A stretch of 64,000 bases of DNA from Planctomycetota bacterium (GTDB lineage: Bacteria; Planctomycetota; Phycisphaerae; SM23-33). Under the pieces are notes generated by a model. It saw only the letters and a list, made by a program, of their open reading frames with translations. It ran no database searches and had not been told where the DNA came from. Positions 33,485-41,593 of the stretch are shown here, one piece after another; within the stretch, counting starts at the first letter, position 1, and each line of letters opens with the position of its first letter. The stretch is taken from assembly GCA_022705325.1 (NCBI GenBank), contig JAKJER010000004.1:1-64000 (forward strand), written 5' to 3'. A program made the translations under genes and the position numbers.

Positions 33485-33612
33485 ACCTGCCTGCCGGCAG
33501 GCAGGTTGCGGGATTGCGGATTGCGGGATTGTCGATTGTCGATGTTCGATTTGCGATTGGACCAGCGCACACCGGGGATCAATCGACAATCGGAAATCTC
33601 AAATCGTAGATC
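33485..33612. repeat. Perfect CCTGCCTGCCGGCAGGCAGG palindrome and GATTGTCGAT dyad repeat
   Basis: The palindrome is at 33486-33505. GATTGCGG units follow, then CGATTGTCGAT (33533-33543) with its perfect inverse ATCGACAATCG (33582-33592). These fill the 155-base gap between the ATPase and first permease genes. AAGGAGG of the next gene starts right after. Confidence 0.75.
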
Positions 33613-33626
33613 GAAGGAGGCCTGCC

Positions 33627-34670
33627 GTGCCTGAAGACACCGGCCTCCGCACTCTTCCCTCGCCGCGCCGCCTGCCCGCTTGGGCGGGCAAGCTGCTGTG
33701 GCCCGTGCTGGCCCTGGCGCTGCTGCTGGCGTTCAACGCGGTGGCCACGCCCAATTTCTTCAACCTCGAGATCCGCGACGGCCACCTCTACGGCTCGCTC
33801 ATCGACATCCTCAACCACGGGGCCAAGGTGATGATCCTGGCCCTGGGCATGACGCTGGTCATCGCCACCGGCGGCGTGGACCTGTCGGTGGGGGCCGTCA
33901 TGGCCATCGCGGGCGCCCTGGCCGCCATGGTCATCCACGTCCACGCCTGGCCCTTCGCCGCGGGACTGGCCCTGGTCCTGGGCGTGTGCCTGCTGGCCGG
34001 GGCGTGGAACGGGATGCTGGTGGCGGTCTTCCGCGTCCAGCCCATCGTGGCCACCCTCATCCTCATGGTCGCCGGACGGGGCGTGGCCCAACTCCTGACC
34101 GACGGCAAGATCATCACCTTCACGGACCCGGCCAATCCCGCCCTCATCTTCCTGGGCAACGGACACCTGCTGGGTCTGCCCTTCCCGGTCGCCATCGTCG
34201 CGGTCATGCTGGCGTTGACGGTCCTGCTCACGCGGCGGACGGCCCTGGGCCTGTTCATCGAGTCGGTCGGCGACAATGAGACCGCCAGCCACTTCAGCGG
34301 CGTCCAGGCCCGCAGCGTCAAGTTCATGGTCTATGTCTTCTCCGCCTTCTGCGCGGGCGTGGCCGGGCTCATCGCCGCCTCCAACATCAAGGCGGCCGAC
34401 TCCAACAACGCCGGGCTCTACCTCGAGCTGGACGCCATCCTGGCCGTCGTGATCGGCGGGACGGCCCTGACCGGCGGGCGGTTCTACCTGGTCGGCGCCG
34501 TCATCGGCGCCCTGCTCATCCAGACGCTCACCACCACGATCTTCATGCGGGACGTCAGCGCCCACATCATCCCCCTGCCCAAGGCCCTGGTCATCGTGAT
34601 CGTCTGCCTGCTCCAGTCGCCCGCCTTCCGGCGCAAGATCATGGCCCCCTTCGTCAGGAGGGCGGCATGA
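33627..34670 (+). CDS. ytfT: Sugar ABC transporter permease, YtfT type
   Basis: A 347-residue inner-membrane permease of the BPD_transp_2 family, with 8-10 predicted helices. Typical segments are KVMILALGMTLVIATGGVDL followed by SVGAVMAIAGALAAMVI, the helix IVATLILMVAGRGVAQLL, the EAA-like FIESVGDNETASHFSGV, and ELDAILAVVIGGTALTGGRF near the end. It is normal length with no insertion. Start is GTG at 33627 with a strong AAGGAGG six bases upstream. It overlaps the next permease by ATGA, so the two are translationally coupled and should form the heterodimeric channel. Confidence 0.93.
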   Translation: MPEDTGLRTLPSPRRLPAWAGKLLWPVLALALLLAFNAVATPNFFNLEIRDGHLYGSLIDILNHGAKVMILALGMTLVIATGGVDLSVGAVMAIAGALAAMVIHVHAWPFAAGLALVLGVCLLAGAWNGMLVAVFRVQPIVATLILMVAGRGVAQLLTDGKIITFTDPANPALIFLGNGHLLGLPFPVAIVAVMLALTVLLTRRTALGLFIESVGDNETASHFSGVQARSVKFMVYVFSAFCAGVAGLIAASNIKAADSNNAGLYLELDAILAVVIGGTALTGGRFYLVGAVIGALLIQTLTTTIFMRDVSAHIIPLPKALVIVIVCLLQSPAFRRKIMAPFVRRAA

Positions 34671-35992
34671 GACTCCTCCCGCCGCCCAAGTACGTGCCCC
34701 TGCTGGCCACCGCCCTGGTGCTGGGCGGGCTGTTCGTGGCCGGCGCGTTCCGCTACGAGAACTTCGGCACGCTGGGAAACGTCCTGGGGACCATTCGCGG
34801 GCAGGCCATGCTCGGCGTGGTCGCCATCGGCGCCACTTTCGTCATCCTCTCCGGCGGCATCGACCTGTCGGTGGGGGCGGTGGTGGCCCTGACGGGGATG
34901 ATCGTGGCCGCCGCACTGCCCTCGGGCGTGCAGGTGGTCGTCCCGGAGGACAACCCGGTCCGCCAGATCACCCGCGACCAGCTTCGCCAGGTCTACGCGG
35001 GCGAGATCACCAACTGGAAGCAGCTCGGAGGCCCGGACCGCGCCATCGTGCCCGTCACGCGGGAGCTGGCCTCCAGCGCCCACGACAGCTTCATGAAGCA
35101 CGTGATGGCGGGCCGGCCTCTGGCCGACCGCGTGCAGTACGTCAACGACGACAGTGAGGTCAAGGCGCGCGTGCAGGGCGAGGCGGGGGCCATCGGCTAC
35201 GTGGACCTCTATTACGCGCCGCGCGGCCTGGGGCGGCTGATGATCGACGGCGAGCATGGCGTACAGGTGGGCCTGAACCCGGCGCTGGCCATCGCGATGG
35301 CCCTGGCGGCCGGGCTGGCCATCGGCGCGGGCATGGGCTGCCTGATCCACTTCTTCGAGCTGCCGGCGTTCCTGGTGACGCTGGCGGGGATGTTCTTCGC
35401 CCGCGGTGCCGGCTTCGTCATCCACACCCGCTCCATCCCCATCAAGCACCCGTTCTTCCTGCGAACGGTGAACGAGGATCTGGTGATCCCCCTGGGCGGG
35501 CACCTGGAGATCCCCCTGGCCGTCATCGTCCTGCTGGCGCTGCTGGCGGCCGCACTGGTGTTGGCCCACTGGACGCGATTCGGGCGCAACGTCTACGCCA
35601 TCGGCGGCAGCGAGAACTCCGCCCGCCTGATGGGCCTGGGAGTGGGACGCACCAAGATCCTGATCTACACGCTGGCCGGGCTCTGTTCGGCCATCGGAGG
35701 GGTCGTCTGGACCTTCGAACTCCAGTCGGGCGACCCGCTCCAGGCCGGGCTGGGCATGGAACTCGACGCCATCGCCGCCGTCGTCATCGGCGGGACGCTC
35801 CTGTCGGGCGGGGTAGGGTTCGTGGCCGGCACCCTCATGGGCGTGCTTATCCTCGGGTTGATCAAGGCCATCATCACCTTCGAGAACATCAACTCCTGGT
35901 GGACCAAGATCATCATGGGGATGCTCCTGCTGGCGTTCATCCTCCTGCAGAACTTCGTCACCAAGGCGTCCATGAGACGAAAGAAGACGTGA
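34667..35992 (+). CDS. yjfF: Sugar ABC transporter permease, YjfF type, with a PstS-like lobe inserted
   Basis: A 441-residue permease; the usual length is about 330. Residues 1-86 match the start of YjfF (AMLGVVAIGATFVILSGGID, SVGAVVALTGMIVAAAL). Residues 202-441 match the rest (LPAFLVTLAGMFFARG, HWTRFGRNVYAIGGSENSAR, LDAIAAVVIGGTLLSGGVGF, SWWTKIIMGMLLL). Between them, residues about 87-197 read as the central lobe of a PstS-like phosphate-binding protein: NPVRQITRDQLRQVYAGEIT, NWKQLGGPDRAIVPVTRE, SSAHDSFMKHVM and EAGAIGYVDL. By comparison with RbsC-type permeases this segment sits in an extracytoplasmic loop after the second or third helix. The frame is intact throughout. It ends the four-gene importer. 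Confidence 0.9.
   Translation: MRLLPPPKYVPLLATALVLGGLFVAGAFRYENFGTLGNVLGTIRGQAMLGVVAIGATFVILSGGIDLSVGAVVALTGMIVAAALPSGVQVVVPEDNPVRQITRDQLRQVYAGEITNWKQLGGPDRAIVPVTRELASSAHDSFMKHVMAGRPLADRVQYVNDDSEVKARVQGEAGAIGYVDLYYAPRGLGRLMIDGEHGVQVGLNPALAIAMALAAGLAIGAGMGCLIHFFELPAFLVTLAGMFFARGAGFVIHTRSIPIKHPFFLRTVNEDLVIPLGGHLEIPLAVIVLLALLAAALVLAHWTRFGRNVYAIGGSENSARLMGLGVGRTKILIYTLAGLCSAIGGVVWTFELQSGDPLQAGLGMELDAIAAVVIGGTLLSGGVGFVAGTLMGVLILGLIKAIITFENINSWWTKIIMGMLLLAFILLQNFVTKASMRRKKT
34925..35270 (+). other. In-frame insertion of a PstS-like lobe bounded by a 13-bp direct repeat
   Basis: GGCGTGCAGGTGG at 34925-34937 and GGCGTACAGGTGG at 35258-35270 differ by one base and both encode GVQV. Removing one repeat plus the 320 bases between (333 bases, 111 codons) would restore a continuous YjfF-type sequence, AAALPSGVQVGLNPALAIA, in frame. 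Base composition of the insert is like its surroundings, so the event is probably not recent. Confidence 0.75.
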
Positions 35993-36052
35993 TGTAACCA
36001 GCCTGGGCCTCACGGGTCTCTCGGCCCCTATGGGCCTCTAAGGAGGCGCCCG

Positions 36053-38518
36053 ATGATTTGCCGGTGCTTCGCTGTCGCTTTGCTCTTCTGTGCGGTTGCG
36101 CAGGCGGCGCTGCTTCCGATTGCCCGCGACGGGAAGGCGCTCCAGCCGATCACGATCTCCGCCAACGCCTCGCCCGCGGCCAAACAGACCGCCGACGAAC
36201 TGGCGGATTCTCTGAAGCAGATCACCGGCGCCGCGTTCGAGGTCGTCGCCGGAGACGGCTCGAAGGGCATCGTCCTGGGCACGCTGGCGGAGTTTCCCGA
36301 CGCAGCCCTGGGCGGACCGCTCGCCATCCGCAATACCTACGACGGCAAGGAGGCGTACGCCATCCGAACCGAGCCGCACCGCCTGCGGCTGATCGCCGCC
36401 ACCGAGCGAGGCCTGCCCCACGCCGCGTACCGTCTGCTGGAGCACCTGGGCTGCCGGTGGTTCTTCCCCGCGCCCGCCTGGCAGGTCATCCCGCGGCGGG
36501 CGGACCTGTCGGTCGAGCTGAACGAGACCGACCGGCCGGTCATCCTGGCGCGGCGGATCTGGTGGGGCTACGGCTACTTCGACCGCGACCGCTGCCTCAA
36601 GGACTGCCAGGCCTGGGCCCGGCGCAACCGGATGGCCGGATCGTTCAGCGTCTACTGCGGACACGCCTGGCAGTCCATCATCGCCCGCAACAAGAAGGCC
36701 TTCGACGAGCACCCGGAGTACCTCGCCCTGGTCAAGGGCAAACGCCAGGGCGAGCAAATGTGCGTCTCCAACCCGGCCGTGCGGGCTTTCGCCCTGGAGC
36801 ACGCCCGCGAGCATTTCCGCCGACACCCGGACACGGACATGGTCTCGCTGGAGACCTCCGACGGCGGCGGCCATTGCGAGTGCGACGCCTGCGTCAAGCT
36901 CGGCTCGATCAGCGAGCGGGCGTTCGGCCTGGCCAACGAGGTGGCCCGCAACCTCGCCCGCGAGATGCCCGGCAAGATGGTCGGAATGCTCGCCTACAAC
37001 GACCACTGCGAGCCGCCGAGCTTCCCGCTGGAGCCCAACGTGTACGTCCAGTCGACGGCAGGCTTCATCCGCGGACGCTACACGTTTGACGATCTTGTGG
37101 AACTCTGGCCCAAGCGGTGCAGGAACCTGGGCTTCTACGAGTACCTGTCGGTCTGGCTGTGGGATTTCGACATGCCCGCCCGCGGGCGCGGCAGCGACCT
37201 GGGCTACATCCGCAGGCAGATTCCGCGCTATGCCGCCGCCGGGGCCACCAGCATCGACTGCGAGAGCGGCAACAACTGGGGCCCGCACGGCCTGGGCTAC
37301 TACGTGGCCAACCGACTCATGTGGAACCCCAAGGTCGACGTGGACGCGCTGCTGGCCGACTTCTTCGAGAAGGCGTTCGGCCCGGCGGCCGCGACGATGC
37401 GCCGTTACTACGACCGCCTGGACGGAGGCAACCAGCCGCTGATGAGCGAGCACCTGCTGGGCCTGGCGCTGCGCGACCTGGACGAGGCGACGCGCCAGGC
37501 CGCCGGGCGCGACGACGTGCTGGCCCGCCTGGACCACCTAAAGCAGTACCTCCACTACGTCCGCCTGAAGTGGGAGCACGACCGAGCGCCCGACAAGGAC
37601 CGCAAGCGCGAGCTGGCGCTGGCGACCCTGACGCACGTCTACCGCAACCGCTTCAGCTACATGAACCACTGGGAGGCGATTCGCCAGTCGTGGCTTCCCA
37701 AGGTCGCCAAGGACTACGATCGCCCCGAGTGGGACTGGCGGGACCGGACCAAGGACAAGCCGTGGAAGGTCGAGACGCCGTCCACGCGCGAGGAAACGCA
37801 GAAGGCCTTCCAGGACGACCTGGCGTTCTTCCGCCCGCAGGAGGTGCCAGAAAAGTCCTTCTCGATGGATCTGGTTCGTGCGGCCCTGCCGGCTGACAAG
37901 CCCGCCGGCCTGAACCTCCGCTTCCAGGGCCCAGCGCGCTATGCGGTCTACAGCGACGGCAAGGCGATCGAGCTGGCCGTCACCACGGGCGTGATCGCGT
38001 GGTATCGCGACCGCCCCGAGGCCCGCTACACGCTGAGCGACTCAGCCGGCAAGCCCCTCGCCCAGGGCCGGCTTCCGCAGGACGGACAGGCGCACGCGCT
38101 CTCGCTGGCCGTGCCGAAGGCGGGCGTCTACTGGTTCGAGTTCAACGACCAGTCGGCTGGATGGGGCCTTCAGGTCGCGGCGGGGCGGGCGGTATGCCTG
38201 GCGTTGTCCCGCGGGCGCCACCCTCACCATATGGGCCACATGCCGCGGATGCACTTCTTCGTGCCCGTGGGCACGAAGGAACTGGTCTATTTCTGGGAGG
38301 GCGGCCCGCACGAGGTGTACGGGCCCGACGGCAAGCTTGTCGTCAAGGTAGACACGCGAGGCGGGTTTGTCCGCGTAGCCGTGCCCGCCGGCGCGGACGG
38401 CAAGGCGTGGTCGTTGGGCAAGCTCTGCCTGGGCAAGCTGTGGTTCTTCAACGCGCCGAATTACCTGGCCCCGTCGCCGGACGCCCTGCTCGTGCCGCGC
38501 GAGCTGGCCAGGCCATGA
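36053..38518 (+). CDS. Secreted DUF4838-like (alpha-glucuronidase-like) protein
   Basis: An 821-residue protein with a signal peptide ending near AQAALLP. Residues 30-170 resemble the N-terminal domain shared by alpha-glucuronidases and GH20-type enzymes (KQTADELADSLKQITGAAFE, LIAATERGLPHAAYRLLEHL, GCRWFFPAPAWQVIP). A DUF4838-type TIM-barrel-like region follows (EMCVS-like EQMCVSNPAVRAFALEHARE, then MVSLETSDGGGHCECDACVK with the CxCDxC pattern). The C-terminal 250 residues look beta-rich, perhaps a binding domain. Likely substrate is a uronic-acid or furanose-bearing glycan. It is on the same strand 60 bases after the sugar importer with a strong AAGGAGG, so it probably supplies that importer. 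Confidence 0.78.
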   Translation: MICRCFAVALLFCAVAQAALLPIARDGKALQPITISANASPAAKQTADELADSLKQITGAAFEVVAGDGSKGIVLGTLAEFPDAALGGPLAIRNTYDGKEAYAIRTEPHRLRLIAATERGLPHAAYRLLEHLGCRWFFPAPAWQVIPRRADLSVELNETDRPVILARRIWWGYGYFDRDRCLKDCQAWARRNRMAGSFSVYCGHAWQSIIARNKKAFDEHPEYLALVKGKRQGEQMCVSNPAVRAFALEHAREHFRRHPDTDMVSLETSDGGGHCECDACVKLGSISERAFGLANEVARNLAREMPGKMVGMLAYNDHCEPPSFPLEPNVYVQSTAGFIRGRYTFDDLVELWPKRCRNLGFYEYLSVWLWDFDMPARGRGSDLGYIRRQIPRYAAAGATSIDCESGNNWGPHGLGYYVANRLMWNPKVDVDALLADFFEKAFGPAAATMRRYYDRLDGGNQPLMSEHLLGLALRDLDEATRQAAGRDDVLARLDHLKQYLHYVRLKWEHDRAPDKDRKRELALATLTHVYRNRFSYMNHWEAIRQSWLPKVAKDYDRPEWDWRDRTKDKPWKVETPSTREETQKAFQDDLAFFRPQEVPEKSFSMDLVRAALPADKPAGLNLRFQGPARYAVYSDGKAIELAVTTGVIAWYRDRPEARYTLSDSAGKPLAQGRLPQDGQAHALSLAVPKAGVYWFEFNDQSAGWGLQVAAGRAVCLALSRGRHPHHMGHMPRMHFFVPVGTKELVYFWEGGPHEVYGPDGKLVVKVDTRGGFVRVAVPAGADGKAWSLGKLCLGKLWFFNAPNYLAPSPDALLVPRELARP

Positions 38519-38558
38519 AACGCAAAACGGGCGCGACGGCGAGGCCGACGCGCCCGTT
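38516..38558 (-). terminator. Terminator for the minus-strand gene at 38580, shared with DUF4838-like gene
   Basis: AACGGGCGCG (38526-38535) pairs with CGCGCCCGTT (38549-38558), and an inner CGGC-GAG-GCCG stem continues after one A-A mismatch. Read on the minus strand the stem is followed by TTTTGCGTTT. It lies between two convergent stops and may stop both. Confidence 0.82.
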
Positions 38559-38579
38559 CCGTAAGTGGATCGATCGGGA

Positions 38580-39527
38580 CTATCCGTGCCAGGGGCGGGC
38601 GCGGTCCTTGACGGTGGCCAGCACCTCGCAGGCGATCTTGGCATCCTCGGGGATCTCGAAGTCGAACATGCCCGAGAGGGCGAAGTCGGCCCCGCTCTGG
38701 AAGGCGAACGTGTAGGCGTTCCGCGGCGGGATCGCGCCGGCAGCCATCACCTTGAACGCGATCCACGTCTTGGACACGCTCTTCATGTACTCGACGGTCT
38801 CGTTGGGCTCCTCGCACCACATGGCGTCGCCTCCGCGTCCCAGCTTGGCGCTGGGGTAGTTGTGGTGGTGGAGGGTCTTGATGTAGAAGTCGTTGTTGAC
38901 CTTGGCCTTCTCGCACGCCTTGACCACGTCGAGCTTGTGCCCGCCCACGCCGTAGGGGATGCCGAGTTCCTTGACCGCGTCCACGGTGCGGGCGATCACC
39001 TCGGGCTTGGTGCAGAACTGGTCGCCGTGCACGCCCCAGAAGTACAGGGCGTCGGCCCCCATGTCGACGAGTTGGCGGCAGTGCTCGACGTACTTGTGCG
39101 TGTCCACGGGCGAGGTGGTGGGGCAGATGATCCACTGGAGCTTGCTGCCGTTCTGCTCGCGGTGCTTCTTGAGCGTGTCCAGGGCCCAGGGCACGGTGTG
39201 GATAACCGTCGCATTCATGCCGTGGGCCTCGGCGATGGAGATGGTCTCCATGATCTTCTCGGGCGTGTTGTAGGCAGCCGCCAGCTTGTAGACGTACTTC
39301 AGGTCGCGGCTGTGCGTGTAGTGGGTCAGCAGGTTGCCGCCCAGCAGGATCCGCCCGAGGGTGATCTTGCCGATCTTGGCCTGGGGCACCACGTGCTGGG
39401 CCTTGATCGGCTCCTTGGCGGGCGCCGCCGCGGGCTTGTCCGCCGCGCCGGCCTGCGAAGCCGCCATCGCCCCCGCCGCCGCCACCGAAGCCGCCATCAT
39501 GTCCCGCCGAGTGATCTGACTTGCCAT
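38580..39527 (-). CDS. Tat-exported TIM-barrel protein, aldo/keto-reductase-like, function unknown
   Basis: A 315-residue protein with a twin-arginine signal (ITRRDMMAASVAAAGAMAAS) and an Ala/Pro-rich spacer. The core reads like an (alpha/beta)8 barrel: LGRILLGGNLLTHYTHSRDL, IMETISIAEAHGMNATVIHT, LQWIICPTTSPVDTHKYVEH, MGADALYFWGVHGDQFCTKP, IPYGVGGHKLDVVKACEKA. The opening IGRILLGGN is like aldo/keto reductases, but no clear DYKH catalytic tetrad is visible, so the reaction is unknown. AGGAG lies before the ATG. It is separated from the glycan cluster by about 100 bases. Confidence 0.65.
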   Translation of the reverse strand: MASQITRRDMMAASVAAAGAMAASQAGAADKPAAAPAKEPIKAQHVVPQAKIGKITLGRILLGGNLLTHYTHSRDLKYVYKLAAAYNTPEKIMETISIAEAHGMNATVIHTVPWALDTLKKHREQNGSKLQWIICPTTSPVDTHKYVEHCRQLVDMGADALYFWGVHGDQFCTKPEVIARTVDAVKELGIPYGVGGHKLDVVKACEKAKVNNDFYIKTLHHHNYPSAKLGRGGDAMWCEEPNETVEYMKSVSKTWIAFKVMAAGAIPPRNAYTFAFQSGADFALSGMFDFEIPEDAKIACEVLATVKDRARPWHG

Positions 39528-39624
39528 CGCCTTGTCTCCTTGCGCCGCGCGCAGAAAAGGGGTCGCCTGATTCTACCATAAACGTGTTTCAGGCAAAGAG
39601 CTTGCCGAGGTTGCCGCACGCCGC

Positions 39625-40728
39625 TTACGTCAGACTGTCTTTCAACGTCTGGCAGACGTACCGGATCTGCTCTTCGGTCAGCTCGGCGCACATGGGCAGG
39701 CTCAGGCAGCGGTCGGCCAGCCTCTCGGAGACGGGGAAGCTCCCCGCGCCCAGGTTCAGGTCGGCGTACGCCTCCTGGCGGTGGACGCAGACGGGATAGT
39801 GCAGGCCGGTCTGGACGCCGGCTTCGTTGAGCTTCTTGGCGATCTCGTCGCGGTTGTCCACCTCGATCACGAAGAGGTGGTAGACGCTCTCGAACCCTTC
39901 CGCCTCGCTGGGCACGGTCAGGCCCGGGACGTCCTTCAGCAGACGGCGGTAGAGTTCGGCGTGGCGGCGCCGGCCCTGATTCCAGGCCTCCAGGCGGGGC
40001 AGCTTGATGCCCAGCACGGCGCCCTGGAAGCCCTCCATGCGATAGTTGTAGCCGACCGTCTCGTGGTGGTAGCGCACGCGCTGGCCGTGGTCGCGGAGGC
40101 GCCGGGCGAAGTCGGCGATGGCGTCATCGTTGGTCACCACCGCGCCGCCCTCGCCGTACGCGCCGAGATTCTTGCCCGGGTAGAAGCTGAAGCAGCAGGC
40201 CCGGCCGAACGTCCCCACGGGCTTGCCGCGGTAGCGGGCCCCGTGGGCCTGCGCGGCGTCCTCGACGACCGCCAGGCCGTGCCTGGCCGCCACCGCGTTG
40301 ATCGCGTCCATGTCCGCGGGCATGCCGTACAGGTGCACCGGCAGGATGGCCTTGGTCCGGGGCGTGATGGCCGCCTCGATGGCGGCTGGGTCCAGCGTCC
40401 GCTGGGCGGCCTCGACGTCCGCGAAGGCCGGCGTGGCGCCGGTGTAGCTCACCGCCCAGGCGGTGGCCACGAACGTCATCGCCGGCACGATCACCTCGTC
40501 GCCCGGTCCGACGTTCAGGCACCGCAGGGCCAGGTGCAGCGCGCTGGTGCCGCTGTTGACGGCCACGCAGTGCTTGGCGCCGCAGAAGGCGGCGAAGTCC
40601 TTCTCGAACTGGGCCACCTTGGGGCCCAGGACGAACTGGCAATTCTCGCACACCTCCCGCAGGGCCGGGAGAATCTCGCCTTCGATCTGCCTGTATTGCG
40701 CCTTGAGGTCCAGGAACGGGACGTTCAT
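39625..40728 (-). CDS. DegT/DnrJ/EryC1/StrS-family sugar aminotransferase
   Basis: A 367-residue PLP enzyme that aminates a keto-sugar nucleotide. Landmarks: VPFLDLKAQYRQIEGEILPA, SGTSALHLALRCLNVGPGDE, VVEDAAQAHGARYRGKPVGT with the PLP-contacting D and H, and FSFYPGKNLGAYGEGGAVVT with the Schiff-base lysine. AAGGAG precedes the ATG. In the same cluster lie a Gfo/Idh dehydrogenase and a hexapeptide N-acetyltransferase, together the dehydrogenase, aminotransferase and acetyltransferase set known from 2,3-diacetamido-glucuronate (Wlb/Wbp) synthesis. It would be the WlbC/WbpE-like step. Confidence 0.93.
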   Translation of the reverse strand: MNVPFLDLKAQYRQIEGEILPALREVCENCQFVLGPKVAQFEKDFAAFCGAKHCVAVNSGTSALHLALRCLNVGPGDEVIVPAMTFVATAWAVSYTGATPAFADVEAAQRTLDPAAIEAAITPRTKAILPVHLYGMPADMDAINAVAARHGLAVVEDAAQAHGARYRGKPVGTFGRACCFSFYPGKNLGAYGEGGAVVTNDDAIADFARRLRDHGQRVRYHHETVGYNYRMEGFQGAVLGIKLPRLEAWNQGRRRHAELYRRLLKDVPGLTVPSEAEGFESVYHLFVIEVDNRDEIAKKLNEAGVQTGLHYPVCVHRQEAYADLNLGAGSFPVSERLADRCLSLPMCAELTEEQIRYVCQTLKDSLT

Positions 40729-40740
40729 AAGGGCTCCTTC

Positions 40741-40769
40741 CAGTAGCCGGTAATCAGTAGTCAGTAGTT
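40741..40769. repeat. AGTAGCC-type repeat, copy 3
   Basis: CAGTAGCCGGTAATCAGTAG and TCAGTAGTTCG lie between the GT2 and aminotransferase genes inside the minus-strand cluster. They match the units at 13543-13580 and 21631-21650 but lack the CCTGGTCACT dyad. Confidence 0.55.
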
Positions 40770-40827
40770 CGCGGCCGGTCGGCGGTCGATCATCCGCGGC
40801 CGGCAGTCCACAGCGACAAGGCTGAGG

Positions 40828-41514
40828 TCACTTTTCCTTCCGCAGCACTCGCCACAGGCGGATCGTGTCTCCGAGCGCCCGGAAGATCTTGCCCGTGGTC
40901 ACGGTGCTGGCGCCCAGCGTCCGCTGGTGGTAGGGGGCCTTCACCGCCTCCACCTTCCAGCCGCCGCGACAGGCCCGCATGATCATCTCCACAGCCGTCG
41001 TGCTCACCCCGCGCGAGACGATGGTCATGGACTCGACCACCTCGCGCCGGAAGAACTGCACGAAGTTGTGATCGCTGAAGCGGCTGCCCAGGAGCAGGTG
41101 GAGGATCCACACGTTGGCCCGGCTGACGATCTTGCGCTTCAGCCCGTAGGCGCTGCGGTCGGTCCGCTCGACGACCACCACGTCGGCCCCGGCGTCGATC
41201 CGCTCCAGCATCCGCTTGACGTCGTGCGGGTCGAAGGGCAGGTCGGCGCCGTTCCAGGTGATCACCCGCCCGCGGGCGTGTTCGAAGCCCCGCAGGAACG
41301 AGGCCGACTGGCCGAGGTTCCGCTCGTTGTGCAGCACGCGGACGCGGCCGTCCGCGCCGGCCAGGCGGTCGGCGATCTCGCCGGTCCGGTCGGCCGAGCC
41401 GTCGTTGACGATGACCAGCTCGAAGTCGTCGATCCCGTCGGCGGGCAGGGCCTTCAAATATGCCTGCACCGCCTCTTCCAGCGCGTCCTGCTCGTTGTAG
41501 GCGGGCAGGACCAC
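40828..41514 (-). CDS. Family 2 glycosyltransferase with no standard start codon in the right place
   Basis: A GT-A fold glycosyltransferase of the polyprenyl-phosphate sugar transferase kind. From the GTG at 41514 it has 228 residues: VLPAYNEQDALEEAVQAYLK, FELVIVNDGSADRTGEIADR, LGQSASFLRGFEHARGRVIT, the DXD-like NGADLPFDP, and a C-terminal FFRREVVESM and APYHQRTLGASTV. The family normally begins LSVVLPAYNE, so the GTG start would cut off the first strand. The reading frame stays open upstream through IVTEEQVESRPRLSV with no ATG, GTG or TTG. An ATT at 41556 has AGGA seven bases upstream and could be a rare start. It lies between acetyltransferase and aminotransferase genes. Confidence 0.85.
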   Translation of the reverse strand: MVLPAYNEQDALEEAVQAYLKALPADGIDDFELVIVNDGSADRTGEIADRLAGADGRVRVLHNERNLGQSASFLRGFEHARGRVITWNGADLPFDPHDVKRMLERIDAGADVVVVERTDRSAYGLKRKIVSRANVWILHLLLGSRFSDHNFVQFFRREVVESMTIVSRGVSTTAVEMIMRACRGGWKVEAVKAPYHQRTLGASTVTTGKIFRALGDTIRLWRVLRKEK

Positions 41515-41593
41515 GCTCAGGCGAGGGCGAGACTCAACTTGTTCTTCCGTAACAATGGGAAGGTCCTGCTTCTTTCTCTTGCGTTTCCGCGTC

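Noticed and set aside
34667..35992. Two separate genes (permease and PstS fragment) joined by frameshift error
   Set aside because: The frame is open throughout, both permease halves match one YjfF protein, and the insert starts and ends at matching direct repeats.
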